Shown here: one piece after another, positions 22,101 to 32,679 of the stretch
Position numbering within the stretch: the first letter of the stretch is position 1
Layout: the number at the start of each line of letters is the position of its first letter
DNA from: Tetracentron sinense
Taxonomy: Eukaryota > Streptophyta > Magnoliopsida > Trochodendrales > Trochodendraceae
Direction: 5' to 3'
Assembly (NCBI GenBank): GCA_015143295.1
Contig: CM026574.1
Location: 11,844,938-11,908,937 of the forward strand
DNA length: 64,000 nucleotides
Notes under the pieces: model-generated
Told to the model about the DNA's origin: nothing
Database searches by the model: none
Seen by the model: the letters and a program-made list of their open reading frames with translations, nothing else
Position numbers and translations under genes: made by a program

Positions 22101-25100
22101 GGTTTGAGGTTATTTGTGTAAGTATTGGAAAACCGAGGGTTAATTTGCAAAAGGTTTACCCAACAATGAATTTGCAAACTCAGTAGAGCCTAGCAGCTGA
22201 TGAGCAAAACCCCTAATAAAATTCTTGTTGCCTAACAAATTTAACCAACCTTCTCCCATTGAAAGGAGTTATTTGAATATAATCTTTCTTTACTATTATA
22301 ATGCCAGAGGCATGCGTAGATAATTTATCTGAAATTCCCAAACTACCCTTATATAAAAACAAAACATTGATATATTGTTTTACTTTAATTCCCAAACTAC
22401 CCCTTACCTTTGATTTAATGTCTTACTTTAATTTCCAAACTAACCCTTGCTCATCTATCTATTTAGAATCATAGTCAATCGCGATTGAACTCGGGGAGAC
22501 TTCAATTGCACCCACGGGTTAACACGTGTCCCTTTTAACTCCTATTAACTGCGTTTAACTCCTTCCCCTCGCTCTCACGTGCATCACACATGCCACTAGT
22601 GAGTTCAATCGCACCCGCGGGTTAACAGGTGTCCCTTTTAACTCTTATTAACTGTGGTCAACTCCTTCCCCTCGCTCTTACGTGCATCGCACGTGCCACC
22701 CACTAGTATTAATAATAATAACTAGGGTCGTGAGACATTGCGCACCGGCCATATACTATATTTTATCTCTCTTAATCATGTTTAAATTTAACTAATGTAA
22801 AGTTAATAAATTTTTTGAAAAAATTATTTATAAAAACCAAGGTTAAATAGATGAACTATAGGGGTGAGTAACTCTTAATCACAATTTATGAGTGTTAAAA
22901 GGGACACGTTGCATCCCGTGGAGGCATGCAATCATCTATTTTCTCTCTTAATCAGGGTTAAGCTTAACCAATGTAAAGTTAATATTTTTTTATATTAAAA
23001 AAAAATCAAGGTTAGATAGATGAACCCTAGAGGTGAGTGAATCTTAACCATAGTTAGTGGGTGTTAAAAGGGACATGTGGCAACTTGTAGGTGCGTGCAT
23101 TCACCGAGGTTCAGGTTAGTAAACCCAAGGTCAATTTCTTTAAAAAAAAAAAAAAAACCAAGAGTAGATAAATGAACCCTAGGGGTGAGTCAATCTTAAG
23201 CACAATTAGTGGGTGTTAAAAGGGACACGTGGCAACTTGTAGGTGCGCACATTAACTGTGGTTTAGGCTAGTCAACCCACTATTAATATATTTTTTTTCT
23301 AAAAACCAAGGGTAGATGGATGAATCCTAGGGGTGAGTGAATCTTAACCACAGTTAGTGTGTGTTAAAAGGAACAAGTGGCAACATGTAAGCATGCGCAT
23401 TAACTGTGGTTTAAGTTAGTCAACCCAAGTTTAATATTTTTTTATTTTTTTTTCTATTAACCAAAGATCGATGAGTCCTAGAGTTAATTGAATTGTAACT
23501 ACGATTAAATTGTGGTAATGCTAGCATCACTTTTTTTCAAAGTCACTTTCTTTGTCGAAAAGACATGTGTTATCGTCTTCTATTAAGAGAACAACACATG
23601 TTTTCCACTAATACTCTCTACAAATTAAAAAAAAAAAAAAATGTTGAGTATTAAAAGAAAGTGATGCTAGTATTATCCTAAAAAATAATAGGTATCATCC
23701 TGGTCCTTGTGATCATTCTAGAATAATGAAGATTAAAAATTCTTATTGTCTAGCAAATATTTACTGATATTCCTGAGTAGTTTCCCTCCCTCCAGCTTCT
23801 CTAATGTGGCAGTTTCGGTTAAATATGACAGTGCTCTATCGGCCGAGAGGAAAGCTTCGGAATATGACAATGCTCTATCGGTCGAGAGGAAAGTTTTGGA
23901 ATATTATGCAGAAATTAGGTACGCGAAAAACAACTACAAGACTGTTTATCCTTTACATGTTTCTTCTTCTTGACTTTGGTCGGATGAAAACAGTCCCAGG
24001 TATCAAGAAAATATACGATCTGAAGTGGAATCATATGCAAGCCCTTCAACTACTCAAATGCATTACTTGCGACGTCCATGTATCACATTTTGACGAGTTC
24101 GGAGTATATTCTGCAATATTCTTAGCGGCTGAACTCGGGACTTTCGAGTTTATTACCGAAATGACTAAGTCTTTCCCGATGATGATGTTGGCCCAAGATA
24201 AATTCCAGCATAACATACTTCTAATTGCAATTAAACACCGCCAACGAAGAATATTCGATCACATACGTGGGGTGGGTGCTATAAGGAGGGCAAGCGCTTA
24301 TGTTACGGATAGTTCTGGTAACAACGCGTTACATCTAGCCGCAATGTTACCACCACCATCTCGACTCGAGAGAGTCTCAGGTGCAGCTATGCAAATGCAA
24401 CAAGAACTTCAATGGTTTAAGGTACGTAATTCCTCTTGCTTTCGTTCTTAATTTGAGTTTAAACTTAAAACATACAAGTCCGTATGAAAATTATGTCTAT
24501 CCCTTTAATTCCCTCTAATCTTTTATTGGGTTATGTGATTGATAAATTTATCAAACCTGTTGTTTTGTTCTCTTGGTCGAAAGATTGATATTATTTTTTG
24601 GAACAGTAATTTAGGTAGAGTCAAAAATTGTAACAATTAATATGGATAAGTACTGTTTCGTCACCCTAAATCAAAATTATCACCTAAAACGGCTTGGTTT
24701 TCGCCTTATTTCATACCCCCAAAAAGTTTTACCAGATAGGGTATGTATTCTAATGTTATCCTTATTAGTTGTTTGGGTTTTATTTGCACAGCTAAAGGTA
24801 AATATGTCAAAAGCATGTCCTTTTAAGTAATAAAAATACAAAGCATGATAAATATCTCGAGAACATGTCCTTTTAGGTACTAAAATTACAAAGCATGCAT
24901 GAGAAAAGAAATTAGAGAAAAAGGAGACTCAAAATTTAGACAATGAGTTTACTCTTCAGTTCTATCCTTCTTTTTTCCAAGACCCAAAAGGCTAATGGTT
25001 GTTTAGTAGTAGCATCGAGGGGTCTTTTTTTCTTTTTTTGTTTTCTTGCGGCGGTTATCGTTTAACTACGTTAGTAGGTTAGATTGGTTAGAAGTTAGCT

Positions 25101-26729
25101 TGGGCAGTGGAGCTCTTGCAACTCCACTCCTACTCGGGGAATTGGATCCTAGACCTTCCTCCACTGAACGCCACATCTAGGAATACATGTATCAAAAAAA
25201 TAAATGGATTTGGTAGTATGGTGGTTCAAAGAGCTCTTATATAAATAGAAGTTGAAATAGATAGCGGACTACGCATTCGTTGTATTTGAATTCCGGTCCT
25301 CATTAGTCAACCTCATTTTTAACACCCACCAATTGTGGTATAAAATTCACTCACCCTTAGGATTCATCTATCCAACCTTGGTTTTTTTTTTTTTAATTAT
25401 TAACCTTATTTTAACTAAGCTTAACCATAGTTAAAAGTTAAAAGGGACAGATACACCGGCATTTGGCTATGTAACTCAATGTGTGGTCTACATATAAATA
25501 AAATTACAAATTTTTGATGGGACCAAACTTCCCACATAGTCAACTAACTAAAGTTATTGGGGGGGGGGGGGGCCGCTTCCTCTCACCCCCTGGTGGCATC
25601 AAGGTGTCGTTTCAGCTTCATGACAACATGCAAAGACGGGTTTACCAGTGGAGCAACGAGTCTCTGGTAATTCTGGTTAGAATTTGGTAGGAGAGAGAGA
25701 GAGAGAGAGAGACTTTGATGTGTTTTACTAGATTTTTAGGAGGTAATTCCTGTATTATTCTCTTCGTAATCTTCCATTCAATAGTGAGTTTGTCATTGTC
25801 GGTATACCTAACTCCATTTTAGGTGAGCCATGCTTATATCTTTATGTCGTGACTGCATGCTTTTGGAAATGGCTTTGAAAATGTTTGTCCATATTTCTTT
25901 CTCAAGTTAATTAACTCATAAATTTTAGGGTTTCCAAGAAATGTGGAAGTGAAGTGATTCATAATTTAGGTGTTTGATTATCGGCAACTGGATCAAAGAA
26001 GTTGGGCTCAGTTCCTACATCTTAATTTCTCAAGAAGCATTGCGCTAACTAATTGTTCTCCCACATTTCCTTCTTTGGGCTTTCAAAGTTTACTTCCTCT
26101 ATAACTAATTATTTTCATCTTCATCGTGATAGGAGGTGGAGAAGATAGTAGAACCTGCGTTTAGAGAAGCTACAAATTCATATGGTAAAACACCTCGAAC
26201 TTTGTTTACTGAGCACCACAAGGAGCTGGTCAAAGAAGGAGAAAAATGGATGAAGGATAGTTCAACATCATGTATGGTTGTTGCTGCTCTCATTGCCTCT
26301 GTTATGTTTGCAGCAGCCCTTACTGTACCAGGCGGTTATACAAATGATACAGGAATCCCCATATTCAAACGACGTCACGCATTCATGATTTTCTTAGTAT
26401 CAGATGCTCTGTCCCTCTTCTCTTCCTCCGCTTCATTGATGATTTTCCTATACAACTTCATGTCACGCTATGCTGAAGAAGATTTCCTCAAGACTTTACC
26501 TCAAAGGATGATGCTTGGTCTCGTCATGCTTATCTTCTCTATAATCACAATGACGGTAGCCTTTTGTGCGACACTTGATATCCTACTGTATGGGCGACCA
26601 TCTTCGGTTACCATTCCATTCCTTTGTCTTGCTAGTATCCCCATTACCACAATTGCTTATTTTCATTATCCCTTTTTAATTGATTTTCTCAGTTCCACAA
26701 TTCTACCTGATATCTATAAGATAGGATGA
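16120..26729 (+). CDS. Ankyrin repeat / PGG-domain membrane protein (ITN1/ACD6-like), spliced
   Basis: Exon 2 is 16120-16602, beginning in phase 1 after TTCACAG, with ankyrin repeats such as GETALHVAAVYGHVQLVEELL and GDTALNNAAIGGITKIAEGM. Exon 3 is 16946-17095 (DVALDLLQQFPRLAIALD), in phase. A probable exon 4 is 23813-23918, in phase. Exon 5 runs from about 23997 to 24421 (GIKKIYDLKWNHMQALQLLK, NALHLAAMLPPPSRLERVSG, QELQWFK). Exon 6 is 26133-26729 (EVEKIVEPAF, GEKWMKDSSTSCMVVAALIA, LTVPGGY, then three more hydrophobic helices and a TGA). The C-terminus is a PGG domain with four membrane segments; family members (Arabidopsis ITN1, ACD6) act at membranes in salt-stress, ROS and defence signalling. 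The exon 4 donor (phase 2) does not match exon 5 (phase 1), so an indel or missed exon is possible. The N-terminus is probably the exon at 8398. Confidence 0.82.
16645..16864. mobile_element. Mutator-type MITE with 9-bp target duplication
   Basis: The element is 220 bp in the intron between ankyrin exons 2 and 3. Its arms start GGCTCARGATTACCTCT and continue TAGCTGCCCGAGC. It is flanked by perfect 9-bp repeats TTAAATTAA (16636-16644 and 16865-16873). The 9-bp duplication points to Mutator-like transposition. It belongs to the same family as 32402-32679 (shared GGC...TTAYCTCTGG ends). Confidence 0.92.
17096..19229 (+). other. Intron 3, first part; no recognised content
   Basis: AT-rich with a T-run at about 18670-18691 and CAAAAA repeats near 17587. 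No ORF with family similarity and no clear inverted repeat was seen. Confidence 0.4.
19230..21240 (+). mobile_element. Probable LTR-retrotransposon remnant (copia-like LTR)
   Basis: The style matches long copia LTRs: a region with TGGTCCCACAACCGGAAATA and TAGATCGCACACACAAGGAC, a TATATATA box at about 20790, then a CT-rich leader (20840-20915) and a short region after it. (GTTA)n repeats lie at about 20521-20548. No partner LTR, primer site or target duplication was found, so this is a remnant or solo LTR with unknown limits. Confidence 0.4.
21276..21594. mobile_element. MITE family C member, ~320 bp
   Basis: Long inverted arms: CCTAAAGGTCGCCACGGGTC, CTCCTTTGACACTCCTTAACC and GGTTCACCCACTCATCCTTGG on the left each have complements on the right. 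The centre is A/T only and itself palindromic. The right arm has GGTGGGTGAACCCTAGGGGT, the family C signature. Confidence 0.85.
21643..21785. mobile_element. Truncated left end of the Mutator-type MITE
   Basis: It starts GGCTTTGGTTTATCTCTGG, matching the termini of 16645-16864 and 32402-32679, but no complementary right end follows. The sequence runs directly into a diverged family C segment (about 21790-21990). Confidence 0.55.
22502..22708. repeat. Two tandem ~111-bp copies
   Basis: The first unit starts TTCAATTGCACCCACGGG (22502), the second TTCAATCGCACCCGCGGG (22613). Both contain TGTCCCTTTTAACTC and CCTTCCCCTCGCTCT. They are linked to the CAATCGCGATTGAAC motif just upstream, which recurs in the foldback at 5146-6068. 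Confidence 0.75.
22771..23500. repeat. Tandem array of MITE family C units (~158 bp x 4.5)
   Basis: Successive units start near 22771, 22948, 23106, 23263 and 23410. Each has an A/T-run, then ACCAAGGGTAGATRGATGAA, CCCTAGGGGTGAGTGAATC, TTAACCACAGTTAGTGGGTG, TTAAAAGGGACACGTGGCAA and CTTGTAGGTGCGTGCATT. Units repeat head to tail, unlike the solitary inverted-repeat members at 15624 and 21276. The array lies in the large intron upstream of exon 4. Confidence 0.85.
23514..23678. mobile_element. Small MITE with GGTAATGCTAGCATCAC ends
   Basis: The left tip GGTAATGCTAGCATCACTTT pairs with the right tip AAAGTGATGCTAGTATTATCC. Inner ACACATG/CATGTGT segments also pair. It is about 165 bp, close to the start of exon 4. 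Confidence 0.75.
23822..23899 (+). repeat. 39-bp in-frame tandem duplication in exon 4
   Basis: Two 39-bp units, each starting AATATGACARTGCTCTATCG, encode 13-residue repeats EYDNALSVERKVL and KYDSALSAERKAS. The length is a multiple of three, so the exon 4 frame is kept. Confidence 0.8.
25025..25180 (-). mobile_element. tRNA-type SINE (minus)
   Basis: The reverse complement matches the SINE at 38416-38580: AGTTGCAAGAGCTCCAYTGC and CCAAGCTAACTTCT are shared. It ends in an A-rich tail, seen on the + strand as the T-rich run at 25026-25047. The head is more diverged than in the other copy. Confidence 0.7.
25315..25460. repeat. MITE family C fragment
   Basis: AACACCCACCAATTGTGG, AATTCACTCACCCTTAGG and CATCTATCCAACCTTGG reproduce the family C motif in reverse complement. 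Only one arm is clear. A G13 run lies just downstream at about 25560. Confidence 0.65.
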
Positions 26730-27749
26730 TAGCCAGAATTGCAATTATATTCAAGAGAATTCGTTTGCATATATATGTGGCACATGTGACTGGCTGAGGG
26801 GAAAAAGAATTCTTGAATTCCATTGCAATTGGCTGTGATCCTATCTTGGCATGTATAAGACTTTGTACTATGTTAGAGAGTTTTTTAATGTGGGCGGACT
26901 GAATATCTAAAGGTTTTTATTGCTCTTAAATTGTAATGAATTTTTAATCATTTTAATAAATTTAAATTACTAAAATTGTGACTAAAGATGTATATAAATA
27001 TGGGGCAAGATCTCCTCGATAGACTAAGGTCATACTCAAGCTTGTATTGATAACATTTGATGAGCAAGGAGATTTGAATTTACAAGGTCGGTTATGGCAT
27101 TTTAGTTCCCCTAGTGTCCACTTGCAAGAAATGTACTTTCTTATCTCTACTATTACAATAAGAGGACGAGGGTCCAATCATTTCTCCTTTAATGATCATA
27201 AAATTATATGTTCTTCTATAAGAAATAAAAGACAAAATGTGTATCGGCAAAATCTCAAGTTGGTCAAACGTGACACTACTTATCCAACTTAACTTAATAG
27301 CATGCAAGGTATACAAAAATATGAATCTGAAATTTTCTCCTCAACATTAATAATAAACCATCAATATATGACCAACTTATGATACCTACTCTGTCGGTAT
27401 CAAACATCAATTTAAGAATAACCCACAGCTTAACAAAACAAACTTGATCATTCATTATGATTTCAAATCTCAACTTTAAACTTAAGCAACATCAATCTTA
27501 AAATTATCTTATTATAACCCTTTAAGACAAATAAACTAACTAATAGATCAATAATAAGGATATCGATCCAGATCAATCTCTCTCTCTCTTGGTAATCACT
27601 TTCAGGCTCCTCAATGTATACTTCCTAGTAGAGGGGTGAATAGTTTTTCCTAAGGTCTTCTACTAATTTTAATTTTAACAATTAAAGTGCAAAAAATGTA
27701 AACAAATAAACAAATCACAACACCGAGATATTTAAGTCCAATCACTGAA
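26730..27749. other. Spacer after the ankyrin/PGG gene
   Basis: It should include the 3' UTR of the upstream gene (several AATAAA-like sites, for example AATAAA near 26956). No other gene or clear repeat was seen. Confidence 0.4.
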
Positions 27750-27918
27750 ATCGAATCAGAACCAATTGTGATTGAATTCAATCACTTATGGGGCACAACA
27801 TGATTGGAGGAGATCAAAAAAATTGAATTTGAATTTTTCCCCCATTTTGCTCTCCTCCAATTTTGTTGTGCCACATAATTAAGTGATTGGATTCAATCAC
27901 AATTGGCTCTGATTCGAT
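27750..27918. mobile_element. Small MITE with ATCGAATCAGA ends
   Basis: Inverted arms: ATCGAATCAGARCCAATTG, then TGATTGAATTCAATCACTT and a GATTGGAGGAG block, pair across a short T/A-rich loop. The CCAATTGTGATTGAA motif links it to the inner part of the foldback at 5146-6068. Confidence 0.8.
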
Positions 27919-28028
27919 CTCCCAATCATTACCCATTTTCAAAAAAAGAAGACCATTCAATCTCATCAAAGTCACTTATAATCAAGCCAAAAAAAAAAAT
28001 CTTCTGATTATTAAGGAGGCTAATTTTC

Positions 28029-28318
28029 TCAATAGGATCTAAAGACTTGTCGAATACCGTACCCTTCTATTCCTATCTTTCCAATCCCCAAACGATGGCC
28101 CCCGGAAGAAGCTTCCAAATCTCTCCCAGAACAGCATCTACATACATCAAGAACCAACTGGAGATTAAACCTATAAAGTTGGAAAGAAGACCAACAATCC
28201 CCAAGCAAGATAGAAAATGTCCCCATTGCTCTAACCGAAGGACAATAGATAAACAGATATTCAACTGATTCCTACTCAGCCAAACAAATGAAACACCTAT
28301 TAGCCAAACTACAACCAA
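28029..28318 (-). pseudogene. LINE C-terminal (zf-RVT) remnant
   Basis: Minus-strand reading frames give pieces typical of the region after the LINE reverse transcriptase (HLFIYCPSVRAMG, then GEIWKLLPGAIVWGLER), split between two frames. It is a decayed fragment of at most 100 residues; the assignment rests on pattern memory only. Confidence 0.45.
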
Positions 28319-28389
28319 AATTCTTCAAGTGGTCCAAGATGAGAATTTTGTCTAGAAAATCAAGGCTTCTCTTTGCCACTGCCTTTGGA

Positions 28390-28727
28390 GTACAAGATGT
28401 GAACACCAACATTGCTCCATTCTTCCCAAGGTTCATTGAGGCCTACAACTACTACTCTGTCGTGTTTGAGTGACTTGATGCAACACTACCAAGGGAGAGC
28501 CCGGACAGGATGAATGTTGAAAGGCAGTGCCTTGCAAGGGAATTTGTCAACATAGTGGCAAGCGAGGGCGAGGAAAGGATTGAGAGGTACGAGGTTGCAG
28601 GGAAATGGAGGGCAAGGATGACTATGGCTGGATTCACTTCATGTCCATAGAGTCTATATGTGAATGCATGATGCAATTCGAAAACTTCTAAAGTAGTATT
28701 GTGACAAATACAAGGTGGAGGAAGGAG
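28390..28727 (+). pseudogene. GRAS transcription factor pseudogene (PAT1/SCL-like), C-terminal piece
   Basis: The translation contains NTNIAPFFPRFIEAYNYYS, DATLPRESPDRMNVERQCLA and EGEERIERYEVAGKWRARM, then MTMAGFTSCP, in the order seen in PAT1/SCL1-type GRAS proteins. An in-frame TGA interrupts VVFE/LDATLP (28471), the frame breaks after FTSCP, and a second stop lies in the recognisable RKLLK.YCDKYKVEEG segment. It ends abruptly at 28727, where a CACTA-like element begins; the rest of the domain (through SAW) is absent. No intact parent is in the window. Confidence 0.85.
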
Positions 28728-30310
28728 CACTACACGAAAACCGCCGAGCAGTGACGGAAATTTTCCATCACTAATACTCGATTTTTCGTTACTAATACTA
28801 TTAGTGATGAAAAAAGATCTGTCGCTCATTCAGTTACTATTGCGTCAGTTTCTAAAGGTTATTAGCAACGGAAATATCTTTCCTTCACCATTAGTGACGG
28901 AAAAATTTTGTCACTAATGTTGGCAATTTGAACTTCGTATTTAGTTATGGAAAGGGCATTTGTGACGGAAATGTATCTATCACTATTAGTGATGGAAAGA
29001 TTTCTGTCACTAATAACCATTGTAGCGATAGAACAATTTCTGTCACTATTAAGGTTATTAGTGACGGAAAAATTTCCGTCACTAATGCCCTTTTTTAAAA
29101 AATCATCAGTGCCTTCGATCCGGATTCCGACGAAGCTTTGATGGTGAGCTGGTTCGGATTCCACTCCATTTTTCAATATGATTTCTTCCCGAGAGAGAGA
29201 GAAAGGGAGAGAAAAGAATAGAGAAAAGATGGGGGCTTCTGTCACCGGCGATCTAGCAGAGGAGATGGGCAGATTCCTACTAGTGACGGAAAGATTTCTG
29301 TCACTAATAACCATTGTAGTGATAGAACAATTTCCGGCACTATTAAGGTTATTAGTGACGGAAAAATTTCCGTCACTAATGCCCTTTTAAAAAAAAATCA
29401 CACACTCCCTTCGATCTGAAGCAAAATGCTTCGGATTCTAACGAAGCTTTGATGGCGAGCTGGTTCTTGAGGCGGAAACAAGAAAAAAAAAGCTTTGATG
29501 GCGAGCTGGTTCGGATTCCTCTCCATTTTTCAATCTGATTTCTTCCCTCAGAGAGAGAGAAGGGGAGAGAAAAGAATATAGAGAGATGGGGGCTTTTGTC
29601 ACCGGCGATCTGGTCGGAAGAGATGGACAAAATCCTCCCCCTACTATAGATCTAGAAAACTATAAAGAAGAAATAAAATAAAATAAAAAAGGAAATTAGA
29701 GAGAAGGATTTACTTGAAATGGCAAGAACATGGAGTGATTAGGAGCGGCTGGCCAGAGTTGTGAGTGGTGGTAATGATCATATCAAATTTGGAGATGGTA
29801 AAGCTCACCAGAAACAAGGATGGTCGGGGCTTCTCTTCCTCTACAGGTCAGATCTACAATATAAAAATAAAAATAAAATAGAAAGGACATAGAGAATAGA
29901 GGAAGAAGGAAGGCTTAGATCAAGAGAGAGAGAGAGAGATTGTCTGATCTATCGTGAACAAGAGAGTGTCGCTGGCAGTGATGACTGGAATTTTAGACTC
30001 CGGCGGTGATGAGCCAAGAGAAGGAGAGTACAAGTTGACAGGCAAAAAACTAGAAATAAAGGAAGCGGGAAAAATATGAGCGTAAGCGGGAATTTTAACT
30101 AATAGTCTTTTAGTATTACTGACGGAATTATTTTCATCACTAAAGGTAAATTTATATTTAAAAATCAATTAAATGTCAAAATAATTATTAGTGATGGAAA
30201 CATTTCCGTCACTAATACTCTCAATACCAATAGTGACCGAAATTTTATCTGTCACTAAAAAGAACTTCCGTTACTAATAGAAGTAGTGACAGAAATTGTC
30301 CGCCACTATT
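28728..30310. mobile_element. CACTA (En/Spm)-like element, one end visible
   Basis: It begins CACTACACGAAAACCGCC at 28728, directly inside the GRAS pseudogene. Many subterminal copies of AGTGACGGAAAWWTTTCCGT/CACTAAT in both orientations follow to about 30310, as in CACTA elements. Between them a segment (GTGACGGAAA...GAAGCTTTGATGGYGAGCTG...AGAGAGAGA...CACCGGCGATCT) is present two to three times (about 28970-29270 and 29270-29640). No transposase ORF and no clear opposite TIR were seen. Confidence 0.7.
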
Positions 30311-31012
30311 ATATAAGCCTTATCAGTAATGAAATATCATGTTATAAAAGGGTTGAAGCTTGGATTGAGGGTATGCTCTCTGTGTCAGTGCTTGATCCCG
30401 ATCCGACCCAATGTGTTGCTGTCCATACCTTTAGGTGCTCAAGACATTGTGATAGTTCAGAGAAAGGTGGAGATTCTTAATTTACTTCAATGATTCCATA
30501 TTTTGTTTTACGTCACCCATTCATGGTTCTAACATATGAGATCTACCAACTGAAAAGTCTGTAAGCTGATTAATTATTCTAATGCCGCCCTCTGTATGTA
30601 AACTAAAATCCCACATTATCTGTAGTCTACTTGAAACTTGCAAGGTCGGAATTTACAGTTTTCTTTTTCGTTCACAGCCGCAACTCCAAATATAATATGG
30701 TTAGTACCTGATGTAGGTTAGTGAAACAGGTGGATATTTCAACAATCACACTCTCTGGGGACTTGATCTTGAATCAAAGTTGTGGTTTACTACACAACCA
30801 ATGGGCAATAAGGCAAAGGCTCAGTACTTTCCAGAGTGGGACAGTTAGAGCTGGAGCCAAGAATCATCAAAACCTTCATGATTAAATACAATACATTGTA
30901 TGTAGTTTGTTCATAGATTGTTTGAACAATTGAGTATACAAGGATTATGTGCAAAACAGATGCATCAAAAGAGTATGTTGTAATCCTTTAAATCTGGGAG
31001 AAGGATGGATGA
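30311..31012. other. Spacer downstream of PEN-2
   Basis: No gene was recognised. The part nearest 31012 should hold the 3' UTR of the minus-strand PEN-2 gene. Confidence 0.35.
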
Positions 31013-31572
31013 CTAGTTCCAACCTGTCAGGCCCAATCGATCAGCAACATTGTACCTGACGAGTTGCCCCCAGACAAGGCCAAAGAGACGCTCCCCTCCG
31101 ATTGCAAACGTAAGGGCCCACGAAGAAAGAAGCACTGTAAATACCACAAATCCAATTGCTGATCCAACAATGTGGCTCCAAAAATTGGCTCATGCAATAG
31201 ATGGTAAGAATTATCAAGTTTACAAAACGTATTACCTTCGAAATTGGATATAAATGCTGAACATATTGCTAAAAGAGAGATGCCTAAATAAGTTTTCGCA
31301 TCCAAGTTGGGTAGAAAATTGCATAAAAGAGTAATCTCAGCCTTAGAAATTGCATATCCATGCATGTTAGTATATGCTCTACACTTTTGTTTCTTTGAGG
31401 GCAGCATTCATCTGCAGTCTAAAATGGAATACAAAACCCTTTGGGGTCAACCATGACCTTTTGTAGCTTTGATAAAATAGATACACATAACACAAGGTGG
31501 CTTTTACAGGCTCCATCCACTCCTAGTTCAATACAACTTGCTGGAAACAACAAGTGAACACAGGGTACCTAC

Positions 31573-31755
31573 ACGGGATGTCAATGAGCCAGCCCGACCT
31601 GGCCCAATTAATACTTGAGCCTAAGATCCGGTGCTCTATACTTCTAAGTGGCCCGGCCCAGCCTGGCCCAATAAGACCTGCTTTATTTATTACACTCAAA
31701 AAACAGCCTTTTAGCCATTGAAACATTAACTCAGGACTGACCCGTTGACACCCTA
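31573..31755. mobile_element. Small hAT-type MITE
   Basis: Ends GGGATGTCAATGAGCC and (reverse complement) AGGGTGTCAACGGGTC enclose CCCGRCCTGGCCCAA-type subterminal motifs typical of hAT elements in this window. No target duplication could be confirmed. It lies in the PEN-2 intron. Confidence 0.65.
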
Positions 31756-32401
31756 CAGATTAAACAAAAGGAATTAATATTTGATTGTTCATCACTTAGT
31801 TGAACAATGTTAAAGCGAAGGCCAAAATATGTATAAGATATATACACACGTGAATGCGCACGCGCGAGCACACACAAACAGAAAAAGATGCTGAAGGTAG
31901 AGTTGGTGGAGTCATGATAGCTATGTATTGTTGTGAGCATTAAGTGGATGTTCCAAACTCAAAGCACTGAGTAGAAGATTTCTCCAACTAAGGTTTGTCA
32001 GAAATAAACATAACCAGCTTTATTCTATCATTTACCAACACATTGACATCATAGATACCTCGAACATTTTCTATCTGATGAAGAGGCATGCCCCATAACA
32101 TCTCTTCCTAAGGAAATAGGATTAAAGCAATCCAAAGGGATTGAAATCACCACCATACAAATAGTAGAAAAGGGAGACAAGTCCAAATGCCTAGTTTATT
32201 ATGTGGATGTAAATACCATCATAGAGAGAGTGTTTTACACTCAACTAAAGCAAAGGGCTACTCATTATACAAAGAGACAAAATCCCTAGCAGACCATTGA
32301 CCATAGGGAAAACAACCAGTTTCTAAGTTGCACAGACACAAGCACGAGAATTGGAATCCGACACAGATGCAATGTGTCAGATTTGGCAGCCCCTTAAAAA
32401 T

Positions 32402-32679
32402 GGCCTTGGCTTGTCTCTGGCGAAGCCAGAAAGGCATTGTCTCGGGGTTCCATAGAATAGGTGACAAGTGGTGGAGAAGTCAAAATCATGGGACCCATGA
32501 TTTTGACTTCTCCACCCTTTATAAGACATGTGGCGATAAGTGTGAGATACTAAGGGTGAGAGATATCAAATGGGGGGAAGTCAAAAATATGGGGAGAAAA
32601 TGGAATGACTTCTCCCCAATTTGACGCAAAATGGAACCCCGAGATGCCTTTCTGGCTTCGCCAGAGATAAGCCGGGGCC
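32402..32679. mobile_element. Mutator-type MITE with 9-bp target duplication
   Basis: The element is 278 bp. Its arms begin GGCCYYGGCTTRTCTCTGG and continue CGAAGCCAGAAAGGCAT and CTCGGGGTTCCAT. It is flanked by perfect 9-bp repeats CTTAAAAAT (32393-32401 and 32680-32688). Within the centre AAGTCAAAATCATGGG and its complement form a second perfect hairpin. It belongs to the same family as 16645-16864. Confidence 0.93.

Noticed and set aside
28029..28268. + strand ORF MSNTVPFYSYLSNPQ with a CPHCSNR zinc-knuckle look
   Set aside because: The opposite strand reads as a LINE zf-RVT remnant, which explains the sequence better.
31027..31407. 126-codon minus-strand ORF overlapping the PEN-2 last exon
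   Set aside because: It is another frame over the true PEN-2 exon plus intron; the PEN-2 frame carries the conserved residues.
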